Shown one piece after another: positions 52,748 through 61,057 of a stretch of DNA of 64,000 nucleotides (the first letter of the stretch is position 1; each line of letters begins with the position of its first letter). A model generated the notes under the pieces. That model was not told where the DNA came from and made no database searches. It saw nothing but the letters and a program-made list of their open reading frames with translations. Position numbers and translations under genes: made by a program. This stretch comes from Nocardia brasiliensis. Lineage in GTDB: Bacteria > Actinomycetota > Actinomycetes > Mycobacteriales > Mycobacteriaceae. The stretch lies in NCBI RefSeq assembly GCF_011801125.1, contig NZ_CP046171.1:6696001-6760000 (forward strand), given 5' to 3'.

Positions 52748-52777
52748 GACCCCCGGCCTGCGCCGGGGGTCTTTTTT
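52748..52777 (+). terminator. Intrinsic terminator of the thiolase gene
   Basis: A 10-bp stem (52748-52757 with 52762-52771), CTGC loop, then six T. It is the clearest rho-independent terminator in the window; an A-rich left flank makes it usable for the convergent Bax-inhibitor gene too. Confidence 0.92.
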
Positions 52778-52790
52778 GTCGGTCGCTGTA

Positions 52791-53654
52791 TCAGTCGCGC
52801 TGGAAGTAGCTCAGCAGCCGGAGGATCTCGATGTAGAGCCACACCAGGGTGACGGCCAGGCCGAGGGCGACGCCCCAGGCAGCCTTCTCCGGCGCCTGGG
52901 CGCGGATGAGCTGGTCGGCGGCATCGAAGTCGAGCAGGAAGCTGAACGCCGCGATCGCGATGACGACCAGGCTGAACACGATGGCGAGCGGGCCGCCGTC
53001 GCGCAGGCCGAGGCCACCGGAGATGAAGAAGCTCGCGATCAGGTTGCCGAGCGCGAGCACCAGCACGCCGATCATCGCGCCGACGATCATCCTGGTGAAG
53101 CGCGGGGTCACCCGGATGGCACCGGTCTTGTAGACCACCAGCATGCCGGCGAACACACCGAAGGTGCCGAGCACCGCCTGCGCGATCATCGCGCTACCGC
53201 CGACGCCACCGAACTCGATGTTGGTGAACATGAACGACAGCGCGCCGACGAACAGGCCCTCGAACACCGCGTAGGAGAGCACGAGGACCGGGTTGTCCAT
53301 CTTGTTGGCGAACGACGCGATGAGCACCAGCACCAGGCCGACCAGACCGCCGCCGATGACGAACAGCGGGGCGAGGGAGGTGTTCGCGTTGGTCAGGCCG
53401 TAGGAGATGATCGCCGACAGGGCGAGCACGCCCAGCGTGATGGCGGTCTTGGTGACCACGTCGTCGATGGTCATCGCCCTGGCGCCCGCAGGCGCCTGCT
53501 GGTAGGGCTGGGGCTGCTGGTACTGCTGTCCGTACTGGTTACCGAACTGCTGACCCAACTGTCCCGCGCCGGCGACGCCCGACCCGAAGTTGGCGTAGCC
53601 ACCGCCCTCTTGCCGAGGCAGGTTTCTGAAAACCGGATTGCTCGTGGTACGCAC
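52791..53654 (-). CDS. Bax inhibitor-1/YccA family membrane protein
   Basis: A 287-residue protein with a 60-residue cytoplasmic Gln/Tyr/Gly-rich N-terminus (GQQFGNQYGQQYQQPQPYQQ) followed by seven membrane helices of the BI-1 family. The helices include TKTAITLGVLALSAIIS, ANKMDNPVLVLSYAVFEGLFVGALS, and the C-terminal DFDAADQLIRAQAPEKAAWGVALG that holds the acidic pH-sensor residues of calcium-leak channels. The GTG is preceded by AGGGA. The function in actinobacteria is unknown, probably ion leak or stress survival. Confidence 0.92.
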   Translation of the reverse strand: MRTTSNPVFRNLPRQEGGGYANFGSGVAGAGQLGQQFGNQYGQQYQQPQPYQQAPAGARAMTIDDVVTKTAITLGVLALSAIISYGLTNANTSLAPLFVIGGGLVGLVLVLIASFANKMDNPVLVLSYAVFEGLFVGALSFMFTNIEFGGVGGSAMIAQAVLGTFGVFAGMLVVYKTGAIRVTPRFTRMIVGAMIGVLVLALGNLIASFFISGGLGLRDGGPLAIVFSLVVIAIAAFSFLLDFDAADQLIRAQAPEKAAWGVALGLAVTLVWLYIEILRLLSYFQRD

Positions 53655-53794
53655 TTGCGTCCCTTTCTGGTCGTTGCCGCTGATCGTCGAGCTTTCGCTC
53701 GATCATCCAACTGCTTGGTCCAACGTTCACTGCCTGGTTCCAGTTCCCGGAAGGGCTTTTCCGGGCTCCAGCGCCTAGGCGGACAATTCGGACT

Positions 53795-54946
53795 CTACCG
53801 CTGCTGCGCGTCGTGCAGACCACGCACGGACCGAGTGACCGTGAATTTGCGGTTGCGGCCGACCACATCGGTGTGGCCGACCATCCGCTCGATCACCCCA
53901 CGGTAGTTCAGATGGGAGTTGAACACCGTCCACAGCTCGCCGCCTGGCCGCAGCACCCGGCCGGTCTCGGCGAACATCTTGATCGCCGATCCGGTGTGCA
54001 CGGCGGCGCCGACGTGGAAGGGCGGGTTGCACAGGACCAGGTCCGCACTGTTGGCCGCGGCCGAGGACATCGCGTCGTCGCGCACCACGCTCACCCGATC
54101 GGCGACCTCGTTGACGACCACCGTCGCCCGCGCCGAGGCCACCGCCGCGGCCGACTGATCGGTGCCGACCACTTTGATGGCGGGCCGCGCCTTCGCCAGC
54201 GCGACGGCCAGTATCCCGGTGCCGCAGCCGAGGTCGATCGCCTCACGGGCGTCGGGTTTCATCCACTTCAGGTGCTGGAGCAGGAACCGCGTGCCGATGT
54301 CCAGGCGCGCGCCGGAGAAGGCGGCGCCGTGGGCGACCACATCGATGTCGAGATCGTCGAGCCGATCCCGGACCGGAAACGGCGGACTGCCCACCGGCTT
54401 CGGCCCGGTGACCAGCAGCGTGCGCGACTTCTGCCGGCCACGACTGGCCCGCACCTCGGAGAACGACTGCGCCAGAACCTCGTTCATCGATTTGGTCAGG
54501 TACTTGTCCCGCCCGCCCGCGAAGACCACCACCTCGGGGTCGGCGTAGCGCGCGATGGCGTCGGCCACCTCGGACAGCCCGGCCAGCGCCCGGGGCAGGC
54601 GCAGCAGGACCACGCGCACGCCGTCGAGCAGCCCGGCGCCGAGCGGGTGCGCGGTGTAGCGGTCGGCGAAACCGAGCGCGCGGGCATTGTTGGCCAGCGC
54701 CAGCTCGCCGGTGAGCAGATCCTGATGCACCCGGACCGCGCGCAGGTCGTGTGCCGCGATGGCACCGATGGTCAGCGCGCCGTACGCGTCACCGATGACA
54801 GCTATCTTTCCGCTATCTTCAGTGGTCAGCGCATCGGCGGCGACGTCGAGGATCAGCCGATCGGCGGCATCGACGGCGTAGAGGTTTAGCGCCTCCACGT
54901 CCGGATACCGCCGCAGCCGGCCGAGTACCTCCTCGATATCTGTCAC
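53795..54946 (-). CDS. Class I SAM methyltransferase, RlmG/RsmC-like
   Basis: A 383-residue protein with the two-domain layout of RsmC/RlmG rRNA guanine-N2 methyltransferases: a degenerate N-terminal methyltransferase-like domain and a catalytic C-terminal one. The catalytic domain shows motif I AIDLGCGTGILAVALAKARP (about 235-255), VVGTDQSAAAVASARATV and the catalytic LVLCNPPFHVGAA (about 305). The Asn-Pro-Pro-Phe tetrad is typical for methylating a base amino group. Probable target is G1835-type 23S or G1207-type 16S rRNA; sequence alone does not decide. Confidence 0.88.
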   Translation of the reverse strand: MTDIEEVLGRLRRYPDVEALNLYAVDAADRLILDVAADALTTEDSGKIAVIGDAYGALTIGAIAAHDLRAVRVHQDLLTGELALANNARALGFADRYTAHPLGAGLLDGVRVVLLRLPRALAGLSEVADAIARYADPEVVVFAGGRDKYLTKSMNEVLAQSFSEVRASRGRQKSRTLLVTGPKPVGSPPFPVRDRLDDLDIDVVAHGAAFSGARLDIGTRFLLQHLKWMKPDAREAIDLGCGTGILAVALAKARPAIKVVGTDQSAAAVASARATVVVNEVADRVSVVRDDAMSSAAANSADLVLCNPPFHVGAAVHTGSAIKMFAETGRVLRPGGELWTVFNSHLNYRGVIERMVGHTDVVGRNRKFTVTRSVRGLHDAQQR

Positions 54947-55792
54947 GACTCAAGTGTGCTAGATCGTTGCCCTGACGTCACATCGACCCCGGCAATTCGC
55001 CGGCTTCGCGCGGCGTGGCGTCGCATCCGCCCACCGAAATACCCAGCAGCACAGCCGATTCAGCCCGGACACCCCTGGCGCGCCGCCGGTAGGGCTCAGC
55101 ACGCGCCACACCCCCTACCGATACCTTCCCCATTCGGGTCGCCGAAGTCGGCGCCGGAGTCGGGAAACCAGACCGGCCGCCCCGCGATCGTGACTTGGCA
55201 TGCGGCATCGGCTTGTTCGACGAAACCGACGAGCCACGACGCCGCGCCTGTGATCTACGTCGCTCGGCCACACCGGGTGGATACCGGCGGCAGCGAGCAT
55301 CGCGAGCGGGTGCACGGGCATGCGCGTCGCATCGACCCGCCCCACCCACGGTGGCCGTAACCCGCTGTCCGACAGTGCCATTGTCGAGCAGACGCGAGTT
55401 GCACGATATTCGCGCCGACCGGGGCGGTTCCGTGGTAGGCCTTCACCGCTCTCGCGTCACGGTCGGCCGCGCGTGCCGCGACACCGCCGCGGCGACGGGC
55501 GGGGCCTGCCACGGGGCGCAGGCCGCGACGGCCAGGAGCGGGTGCGCATGTGCGGCACACCGGCGAGAAGCCCCGAGACAGCGGCGAATGGATACCCGGC
55601 TTGCCGAAAATGCTTGCTCCACAATACTTTCGACCTCCTTCGAGCCGTCCGGCCCGACCCGGCGGGAAGTAGACCAGCAGCGGTGACGAGCCGAACCGCG
55701 CGCCGATCCACCGGAGGCGACCCCACTGCGGCAAACATCGAGAAACCCGCAAATCCCGCGCACAGCCTCGCCCAACGTTTACCATCAGCCAC
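54947..55792. other. Long intergenic region with a possible decayed reading frame
   Basis: About 850 bases without a gene I can support. The best protein-like piece is on the minus strand at 55096-55254 (SWLVGFVEQADAACQVTIAG then RPVWFPDSGADFGDPNGEG), which has good codon pattern. It opens directly after a stop and has no start codon or ribosome binding site, so it may be a relic of a secreted-protein gene. Other frames are Arg-rich noise. The promoter of the downstream AMIN-like lipoprotein should lie near its right end. Confidence 0.35.
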
Positions 55793-56374
55793 ATGCGCAA
55801 CAGGACGGTGTTGACGGTCGCCGCGGTGGCGGTGCTGCTCGGGGGCTGCGCCGACGACGGCTCCACCACGGACACCCCTGCCGCAGGCTCCTCGACCACC
55901 GGCACCCTCGCCGAAGCGCCGCAGGTCCCCCGTGACGCGCTGCCCAAGCGCGGCACCGCGTCCAATGACGCGGGCCTCACGGTGACCGGCATCCGGATCG
56001 GGCACCAGCCCGGTTTCGACCGCGTGGTCTACGACCTCGGCGGCAAGGGCACGCCGGGCTGGATCGTGCAGTACACCGACCGGGCCGTACAGGATGGCAG
56101 CGGCAAGCCGATCGACGTCGCGGGCACCGCCATCCTCGAGGTGCAGATCCTCGGGTCGGCGTATCCGTTCGACAGCGCGGTCACCCCGTACGCGGGCCCG
56201 GACCCGGCGACCGACCCGAGCGCCCCCGGCATCGCCGGTGTCTATCGGACCACCGTGTTCGAGGGCACCACCCAGTCGTTCATCGGTGTCCGGGCCGACC
56301 GGCCCGGGTTCTCGGTCAGCACGTTGAGCAACCCGACGCGCCTGGTCATCGACATCGCCACCCCGAAGTCGTAG
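55793..56374 (+). CDS. AMIN-like-domain lipoprotein
   Basis: A 193-residue lipoprotein: signal with lipobox VLLGGCA, a Thr/Ser/Ala linker to about residue 60, then a beta-sandwich resembling AMIN-like domains of actinobacterial lipoproteins. That domain shows VTGIRIGHQPGFDRVVYDLGGKGTPGWIVQYT, LEVQILGSAYPF and NPTRLVIDIATP. Such domains are thought to bind cell-wall polymers. First of a run of four exported or membrane proteins on this strand. Confidence 0.85.
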   Translation: MRNRTVLTVAAVAVLLGGCADDGSTTDTPAAGSSTTGTLAEAPQVPRDALPKRGTASNDAGLTVTGIRIGHQPGFDRVVYDLGGKGTPGWIVQYTDRAVQDGSGKPIDVAGTAILEVQILGSAYPFDSAVTPYAGPDPATDPSAPGIAGVYRTTVFEGTTQSFIGVRADRPGFSVSTLSNPTRLVIDIATPKS

Positions 56375-56428
56375 GTACCACTAGGGGGTATCGCTCGGCG
56401 GTGCGCGGGCCGTCACTACACTGGCCGC

Positions 56429-56920
56429 GTGGTCGAACGGCACCTCCCGCTGCGCGCACCCGGGCTCACCCGGGCGCTCGGCGTGCTGGTCCTGCTGGCC
56501 GGAATCCTCACCATGCACACCGCGGTCTTCGCCATGCCCGCTCACGGGCATGCCCAAGGCCACAGCGCGCCTGCGCACGGCGGGTCGGCGCCCACGATGC
56601 CGGGTAACGGTCCCGTCGCCATGGTGGCCGTGCCAGCACCGCGGTCGACTACCCCGGACCACACCGCCGCCGGTGCACACGGCACGAGCGGACCCGATTG
56701 CGGGGGCCCGGGGTGCTCCGGCACGCACGGCGCTATGCACGGCTGCGTGTTCATCCTGGCCGCCATCGCGCTGCTGCTCGCCTTGGTCGTGCTCTACCGC
56801 CTGGCGCTCGACCGATCGGGCAACGCCGTCACGCCGCCGCGGCATCGACGGCCGCGGCGCGAACGCGCGCCCCCGTGGACAGTGCTCTCCCTCGCCGAAT
56901 TGTCGATTCTGCGGATCTGA
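56429..56920 (+). CDS. DUF6153-like membrane protein with His-rich loop
   Basis: A 163-residue protein with two membrane helices (ALGVLVLLAGILTMHTAVFA and CVFILAAIALLLALVVLYRLAL). The external loop between them is rich in His, Gly, Met and Cys (HGHAQGHSAPAHGG, CGGPGCSGTHGAMHGC). This is the DUF6153 pattern, usually encoded next to a DUF305 gene as here. The His/Met/Cys content suggests metal (copper) binding, but that is inference. GTG start; weak ribosome binding site. Confidence 0.8.
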   Translation: MVERHLPLRAPGLTRALGVLVLLAGILTMHTAVFAMPAHGHAQGHSAPAHGGSAPTMPGNGPVAMVAVPAPRSTTPDHTAAGAHGTSGPDCGGPGCSGTHGAMHGCVFILAAIALLLALVVLYRLALDRSGNAVTPPRHRRPRRERAPPWTVLSLAELSILRI

Positions 56921-57002
56921 CAGGCACGCGGTGACCGCTCGCACGGTCGCCGCCTCGTCGTGCCCGAAACCCAGTCATTCGCAATACGCAAGGAGCACAA
57001 CC

Positions 57003-57626
57003 ATGTTCATCAGCCGTACCCGGATCACGATCGCCGTCGCCGCGGTCAGCACCGTCACCGCGCTGTTCGCCGCTGGCTGCGGCAGCGACGACTCGAACGG
57101 CATGCCCGGCATGGACCACAGCGGTTCGAGCCCGTCCGCGTCGTCGAGCGCCCCCGTGGCCCGCACCGATTTCAACGATGCCGATGTCACCTTCCTGCAG
57201 ATGATGTATCCGCATCACGCACAGGCGGTGGAGATGGCGAAGCTGGTGCCGAGCCGCAGCCAGAATCCGCGGTTGCAGGCCCTCGCCACCGCCGTCGAGC
57301 AGGCGCAGGCGCCGGAGATGCAGCAGATGACGGCGCTGTTGCAGAGCTTCGGCAAGTCCGCGCCGAGCGCCGGCGGACACGGCGGACACAACATGCCGGG
57401 CATCATGACCCCCGAGCAGATGAGCGCCCTGCAGGCCGCGTCCGGCCCGGATTTCGATCGGCAGTGGCTGACCATGATGATCGAACATCACGCAGGTGCT
57501 ATCACCATGGCCGAGACCGAACTCGCCGACGGCAGCAACGCCGAGGCCAAGGCGTTGGCCCGCAGCATCATCGACGCCCAGCGCACGGAGATCGACATGA
57601 TGCGGGGCATGCTCGGCCAGAGCTGA
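57003..57626 (+). CDS. DUF305 lipoprotein
   Basis: A 207-residue lipoprotein: lipobox ALFAAGC, a short Met/His-rich linker (GMPGMDHSG), then a DUF305 ferritin-like helical domain. The domain has the repeated motif FLQMMYPHHAQAVEMAKL and LTMMIEHHAGAITMAETEL, each giving a Met-Met-x-x-His-His metal-like set. Another Met/His stretch (GGHGGHNMPGIMTPEQM) connects the halves. DUF305 genes occur in copper and metal-stress regions. AAGGAG precedes the ATG. Forms a pair with the DUF6153 gene 82 bases upstream. Confidence 0.9.
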   Translation: MFISRTRITIAVAAVSTVTALFAAGCGSDDSNGMPGMDHSGSSPSASSSAPVARTDFNDADVTFLQMMYPHHAQAVEMAKLVPSRSQNPRLQALATAVEQAQAPEMQQMTALLQSFGKSAPSAGGHGGHNMPGIMTPEQMSALQAASGPDFDRQWLTMMIEHHAGAITMAETELADGSNAEAKALARSIIDAQRTEIDMMRGMLGQS

Positions 57627-57804
57627 CCCGCACGACCCGGGTGCGCCGGGGCCGCCGTGGTCCCGGTGCGCTCGGCTGCGGTAGGTATCGGTTCCTCATC
57701 TATCTGAGTCAGTGCAGGTGACGGCCCGTGCCGCGACGTACCGTCGAAAGGTCCGGCATCGGGCAGTACCGGCCCGGCCGGATCTGTCGAAGGAAGGGGC
57801 CGAC

Positions 57805-58356
57805 ATGCACGGACTGGAACGCGCCGGGTTGGCGGCCGCGGGCGCGGCGACCGCGGCGGGCGTGCTGATCATCGGCGCCTGCTCGCAGCAGATCTCCGGC
57901 ACCGCCGAGGTGAACCGCACCGACCTGGCGGCGTACACCTCCGAGGTCACGGCCTCCTCGATCGCGGCATCCGCGGCCAGGGCGGCCGCCATCGAACGCG
58001 CGACCGGATCGGCCTGCGACGCCTTCCTGAGCGCGAACGGCCGTTCGGTCCAGGCCTTCAACGATTACATCGGCCTGACCAACGACCGCGGCCGCAACGA
58101 CCCCGAGGCCAATGGCAAGGCGGATATCGCCGTGACCGCGTTGCACGACGGGGCGAAGTCCGTCGACCAGAAGGTGACCAAGGAGGTGCCCACGCACATC
58201 GCGGACGTGCTGCACGCCTACCGCGACGACACCAACGCCCTCGCCGACGCCCTGGCCCGGCGCGCGGACACCGACGCGCTCAACGCGGGCATCGACAAGT
58301 TCAACGCCACCAAGGACACCGCGCTCGCGGCCTGCGCGGGTCACGGCACCCGCTAA
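57805..58356 (+). CDS. Hypothetical lipoprotein
   Basis: A 183-residue lipoprotein with hydrophobic signal and lipobox GVLIIGACS, followed by a mainly helical Ala/Asp-rich domain (SACDAFLSANGRSVQAFNDYI, VTALHDGAKSVDQKVT, DTNALADALARRADTDALNAGI) with a second Cys pair. Unrecognised family. The ATG after AAGGAAGGGG is used; an in-frame ATG 31 codons earlier would add a basic stretch before the signal and is rejected. A truncated opposite-strand gene just downstream shows a similar AEVNRT word. Confidence 0.75.
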   Translation: MHGLERAGLAAAGAATAAGVLIIGACSQQISGTAEVNRTDLAAYTSEVTASSIAASAARAAAIERATGSACDAFLSANGRSVQAFNDYIGLTNDRGRNDPEANGKADIAVTALHDGAKSVDQKVTKEVPTHIADVLHAYRDDTNALADALARRADTDALNAGIDKFNATKDTALAACAGHGTR

Positions 58357-58448
58357 GCCCCGCCCGCTACACGGCACGCTCGAGAACTGCTCCAGCAGCG
58401 CGTTGAAAACGCGGCCCGGTGTGTCGACTGTGTCCATACCGCCGGGCG

Positions 58449-58662
58449 TCATCGCGCCACGGGCGGCAGGCACTTGGTCCGGTTGACCTCGGCCAGACGC
58501 AGGCTCGCGCGTGCGAGGTCGGGGCCGACCGACTCGATCGTGGCCGTACCCTTCGCGATGGCCCGGTAGCTCGTACTTATGGTGGCGAGGTCACCGGCGG
58601 CTTCGGCGGGCGCGATGGCCGCTGGACATCTCACCGGCCTTCCCTCGCATTTCAGCAGATTC
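58449..58662 (-). pseudogene. C-terminal fragment of a hypothetical exported protein
   Basis: The minus-strand frame reads RDAVANLLKCEGRPVRCPAA then a helical end (DLATISTSYRAIAKGTATIE, LARASLRLAEVNRTKCLPPV). The Cys pattern and Ala-rich helices look like the end of a small exported protein of the kind encoded just upstream on the other strand. No start codon precedes it and the monooxygenase gene ends at 58664, so about 70 codons of a larger gene survive. Confidence 0.45.
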
Positions 58663-58663
58663 G

Positions 58664-60265
58664 CTACCGCGTCCCGGAGCTCCGGTCGAGGATCCGGCAC
58701 AGCACCGCGGCGAGGCACTCGGCCGGACTCGCGACCGTTCCCGGGCTCCGCCATGCGATGACCTGGTCGGGACGAACCAGCACCGCCCCTGTTGCGTCGA
58801 TGCCCGCCAGGGACGGCCACTCCGGCGCTTCGATCGCGGTGGCCGCCACCGCGATTCCCAGACTCGCCGCGACCTGCTCCGCCGCCTGCGCCCACGCGAT
58901 ACCGTCGACGCCCGTGAGCAGCGCGAAATCCGTGTCGACGAGATCGAGCGTCGAGCGTTGCGCATCGATCCACAGATGCGGGAGCCGCGAACCCGGTGTG
59001 CCGTCCAGCACCAGTGCCACGTCCTCGGTGTCCGGCAGCCGCGGCGCGGCGTCGAGCACGGCCGTCGAGTCATAGCGGTACCCGAGTTGCACCACCGGTG
59101 CGGACGCCATACCGACCGCGGCCCGCGCTGCCGCGCCACCGGGACTCGTATCCCAGTGCAGGCGTGGGTGTTCCACGCGCAGCAGCGCCTGCGTCAACGT
59201 GCCGGCGGCGACCGCGCGACGTTCGGTCGAATAGGTGCGCAGCAGGCCCGGCCCGGCCTGCCCACGCAGCACCGCCGCCAGCTTCCACGCGAGGTTGTGC
59301 GCGTCGGCAGCACCGGTGTTCAGCCCGAACGCACCCTGTGGCGGCACCGCGTGCGCCGCGTCGCCGACCAGGAAAACCCGCCCCGCCTGGAACTCGTCCG
59401 CGAGCAAACCCCTTACCCGCCAAGGCAACCGGCTGCGGATCTCGACGTCCAGCAGCGGATCACCGACGGCGGCGCGCACCAGGGTCCGGCAGTGTTCCTC
59501 GGTGAACCCCTCGCGCGATTCCCCCTGTTCCGGTTGGTAATCGGTATGGAAGATCCAGTCTTTCGCACCGTCCACCGTGACGAACATGCCGCGGACCGGG
59601 CCGGTGATATCGCAGGTGGTGAAGTGCCGACCGCCGGTGTATCGGCCCAGATCCGCCCGGAAGAGGATGCTCATGTTCGGGTTGCCCAGCGCCCCTGGGC
59701 CGGTCGTACCGATACCGAGGGCATCACGAATACCGCTGCGGGCACCGTCGGCCGCGATCAGGTACTCGGACCGGACCGTCGTGCCGTCGTCGAGCCGGGC
59801 GGTGACACCGGAGTCATCCTGTTCGACCGATGCCACCCGGGTCGAATACCGAAGGGTCGCACCGAGTTCCGCCGCGGCGGGCGCCAGCACGGTATCGAGG
59901 CGATCCTGCGCGCAGATGCCGCGGATCAGCGCGGGACTGATGCGCGGCGAGCCCCAGCCGGTCCGGGTGGGCGGCGCGTCCGGCAGGGCGGCCAGATCCA
60001 CCGCGGCGAGCGTCGGGCCGGAGATCTTGCCGAGACTGCCCGCGGACATGTCGACGGCGAGCGCGTCGACGGCATCGGCGAGCCCGGCCTGCCGCAGCAA
60101 TTCCATGGTGCGCGGGCCGATCCCGGTCGCCCGCGGGTGGACACTGGGACCGGACGCCTGCTCCACCGCCATGGCGGCGACGCCGTGCCGCGCGAGGAAG
60201 ACCGCCGCGAACAGGCCGACCGACCCCGCTCCCACGATCAGTACGGGAACCCGTGTTTCGGTCAT
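58664..60265 (-). CDS. FAD-dependent aromatic hydroxylase (PF01494)
   Basis: A 533-residue two-part flavin monooxygenase with FAD-binding VLIVGAGSVGLFAAVFLARHGV at the start, the second motif IAADGARSGIRDALG (about 165) and RVFLVGDAAHAVPPQGAFGLNTG (about 285). A C-terminal thioredoxin-like domain (about 400-533) typical of phenol- and polyketide-hydroxylases, including rifampicin-type enzymes, follows. GAGGAG sits 6 bases before the ATG. The gene is divergent from a TetR gene across a perfect operator, so expression is probably induced by its substrate. Confidence 0.92.
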   Translation of the reverse strand: MTETRVPVLIVGAGSVGLFAAVFLARHGVAAMAVEQASGPSVHPRATGIGPRTMELLRQAGLADAVDALAVDMSAGSLGKISGPTLAAVDLAALPDAPPTRTGWGSPRISPALIRGICAQDRLDTVLAPAAAELGATLRYSTRVASVEQDDSGVTARLDDGTTVRSEYLIAADGARSGIRDALGIGTTGPGALGNPNMSILFRADLGRYTGGRHFTTCDITGPVRGMFVTVDGAKDWIFHTDYQPEQGESREGFTEEHCRTLVRAAVGDPLLDVEIRSRLPWRVRGLLADEFQAGRVFLVGDAAHAVPPQGAFGLNTGAADAHNLAWKLAAVLRGQAGPGLLRTYSTERRAVAAGTLTQALLRVEHPRLHWDTSPGGAAARAAVGMASAPVVQLGYRYDSTAVLDAAPRLPDTEDVALVLDGTPGSRLPHLWIDAQRSTLDLVDTDFALLTGVDGIAWAQAAEQVAASLGIAVAATAIEAPEWPSLAGIDATGAVLVRPDQVIAWRSPGTVASPAECLAAVLCRILDRSSGTR

Positions 60266-60292
60266 ACACACTCCTCGAGGCTTTATCGTTCG

Positions 60293-60319
60293 CGTTATGG
60301 CTACACTGTAGCCATAACG
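60293..60319. promoter_or_regulatory. Perfect 12-bp-arm TetR operator
   Basis: CGTTATGGCTAC-ACT-GTAGCCATAACG, fully symmetric, in the 75-base gap between the divergent hydroxylase and TetR genes. It lies 28 bases from the hydroxylase start and 21 from the TetR start and contains the only promoter-like AT-rich words there (TTATGGCTACACT), so the repressor should control both genes. Confidence 0.88.
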
Positions 60320-60340
60320 TCCGCGCAACAGAGGGAAGCG

Positions 60341-61057
60341 ATGACGGACTCGCCACAGTCGGCAGCGCTGGTCTGGACCAAGCAGCGGCGCGTGCCGAGC
60401 CGCCGCGCACCCAGCGTGGAACGCATCGTGCGCACCGCGGTCGAGATCGCCGACGCAGAAGGACTCGATGCGGTGTCCATGCGTCGCGTCGCCACCGCAC
60501 TCGGCTCCGGCACCGCGTCGCTGTACCGCTACGTGGCATGCCGCGACGATCTGCTCGACCTGATGATCGACGCGGTACACGGCGCGGCGCCGCCACCCGA
60601 GCTCACCGGAGACTGGCGCGCCGATCTACGCGCCGTGGCCGAACACACGCGCGCGACCTTGATCCGGCATCCGTGGCTCGGGGCCGAACTCACCGGGCGG
60701 CCCGCGCTCGGCGCGAATTCGCTACGCCTGCACGACATCGCGCTCACCGCGGCGGGCGCGTTCACCCGCGACATCGACCTCGCCGCCGCCGTCGTCGACA
60801 CCGTGCAGGCCTACGTCTTCGGCGCCGTGGCGCACCAGCTGGCCGAGGAACGAGCCCGGCGCCGCACCGGTCGCACCGAGGCCGAGTGGCGGCAGTCAGT
60901 CGCACCGTACCTGCGCAGCGTGCTCGACAGCGGCGCATATCCCGAGTTCGGCAGGCGGGTTCGCGAGGCAGGCGACCCCGATCCGGCGCAGCGCTTCGCG
61001 TTCGGGCTGGAGTGCGTGCTGGACGGGATCGCGACCCGGAGCCGGAATCAGTTGTAG
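60341..61057 (+). CDS. TetR family repressor (TetR_C_1 type)
   Basis: A 238-residue regulator. HTH in residues about 45-70 (VSMRRVATALGSGTASLYRYVACRDDLLDL). The C-terminal half has HPWLGAELTGRPALGANSLRLHDIAL and a tail with PAQRFAFGLECVLDGI, as in TetR C1 proteins. GAGGGA precedes the ATG. Its own promoter overlaps the operator, implying autoregulation. Overlaps the end of the convergent next gene by 10 bases. Confidence 0.9.
   Translation: MTDSPQSAALVWTKQRRVPSRRAPSVERIVRTAVEIADAEGLDAVSMRRVATALGSGTASLYRYVACRDDLLDLMIDAVHGAAPPPELTGDWRADLRAVAEHTRATLIRHPWLGAELTGRPALGANSLRLHDIALTAAGAFTRDIDLAAAVVDTVQAYVFGAVAHQLAEERARRRTGRTEAEWRQSVAPYLRSVLDSGAYPEFGRRVREAGDPDPAQRFAFGLECVLDGIATRSRNQL

Noticed and set aside
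55096..55254. 52-codon protein-like minus-strand frame in the 55-kb gap
   Set aside because: Good codon pattern but no start codon, no ribosome binding site and a stop directly upstream. Kept only as a possible relic in the intergenic entry.
58511..61057. 848-codon plus-strand frame ending in the TetR domain
   Set aside because: Only the last 238 codons are the TetR protein. The upstream part is antisense to the FAD hydroxylase, and the operator and ribosome binding site lie inside it.
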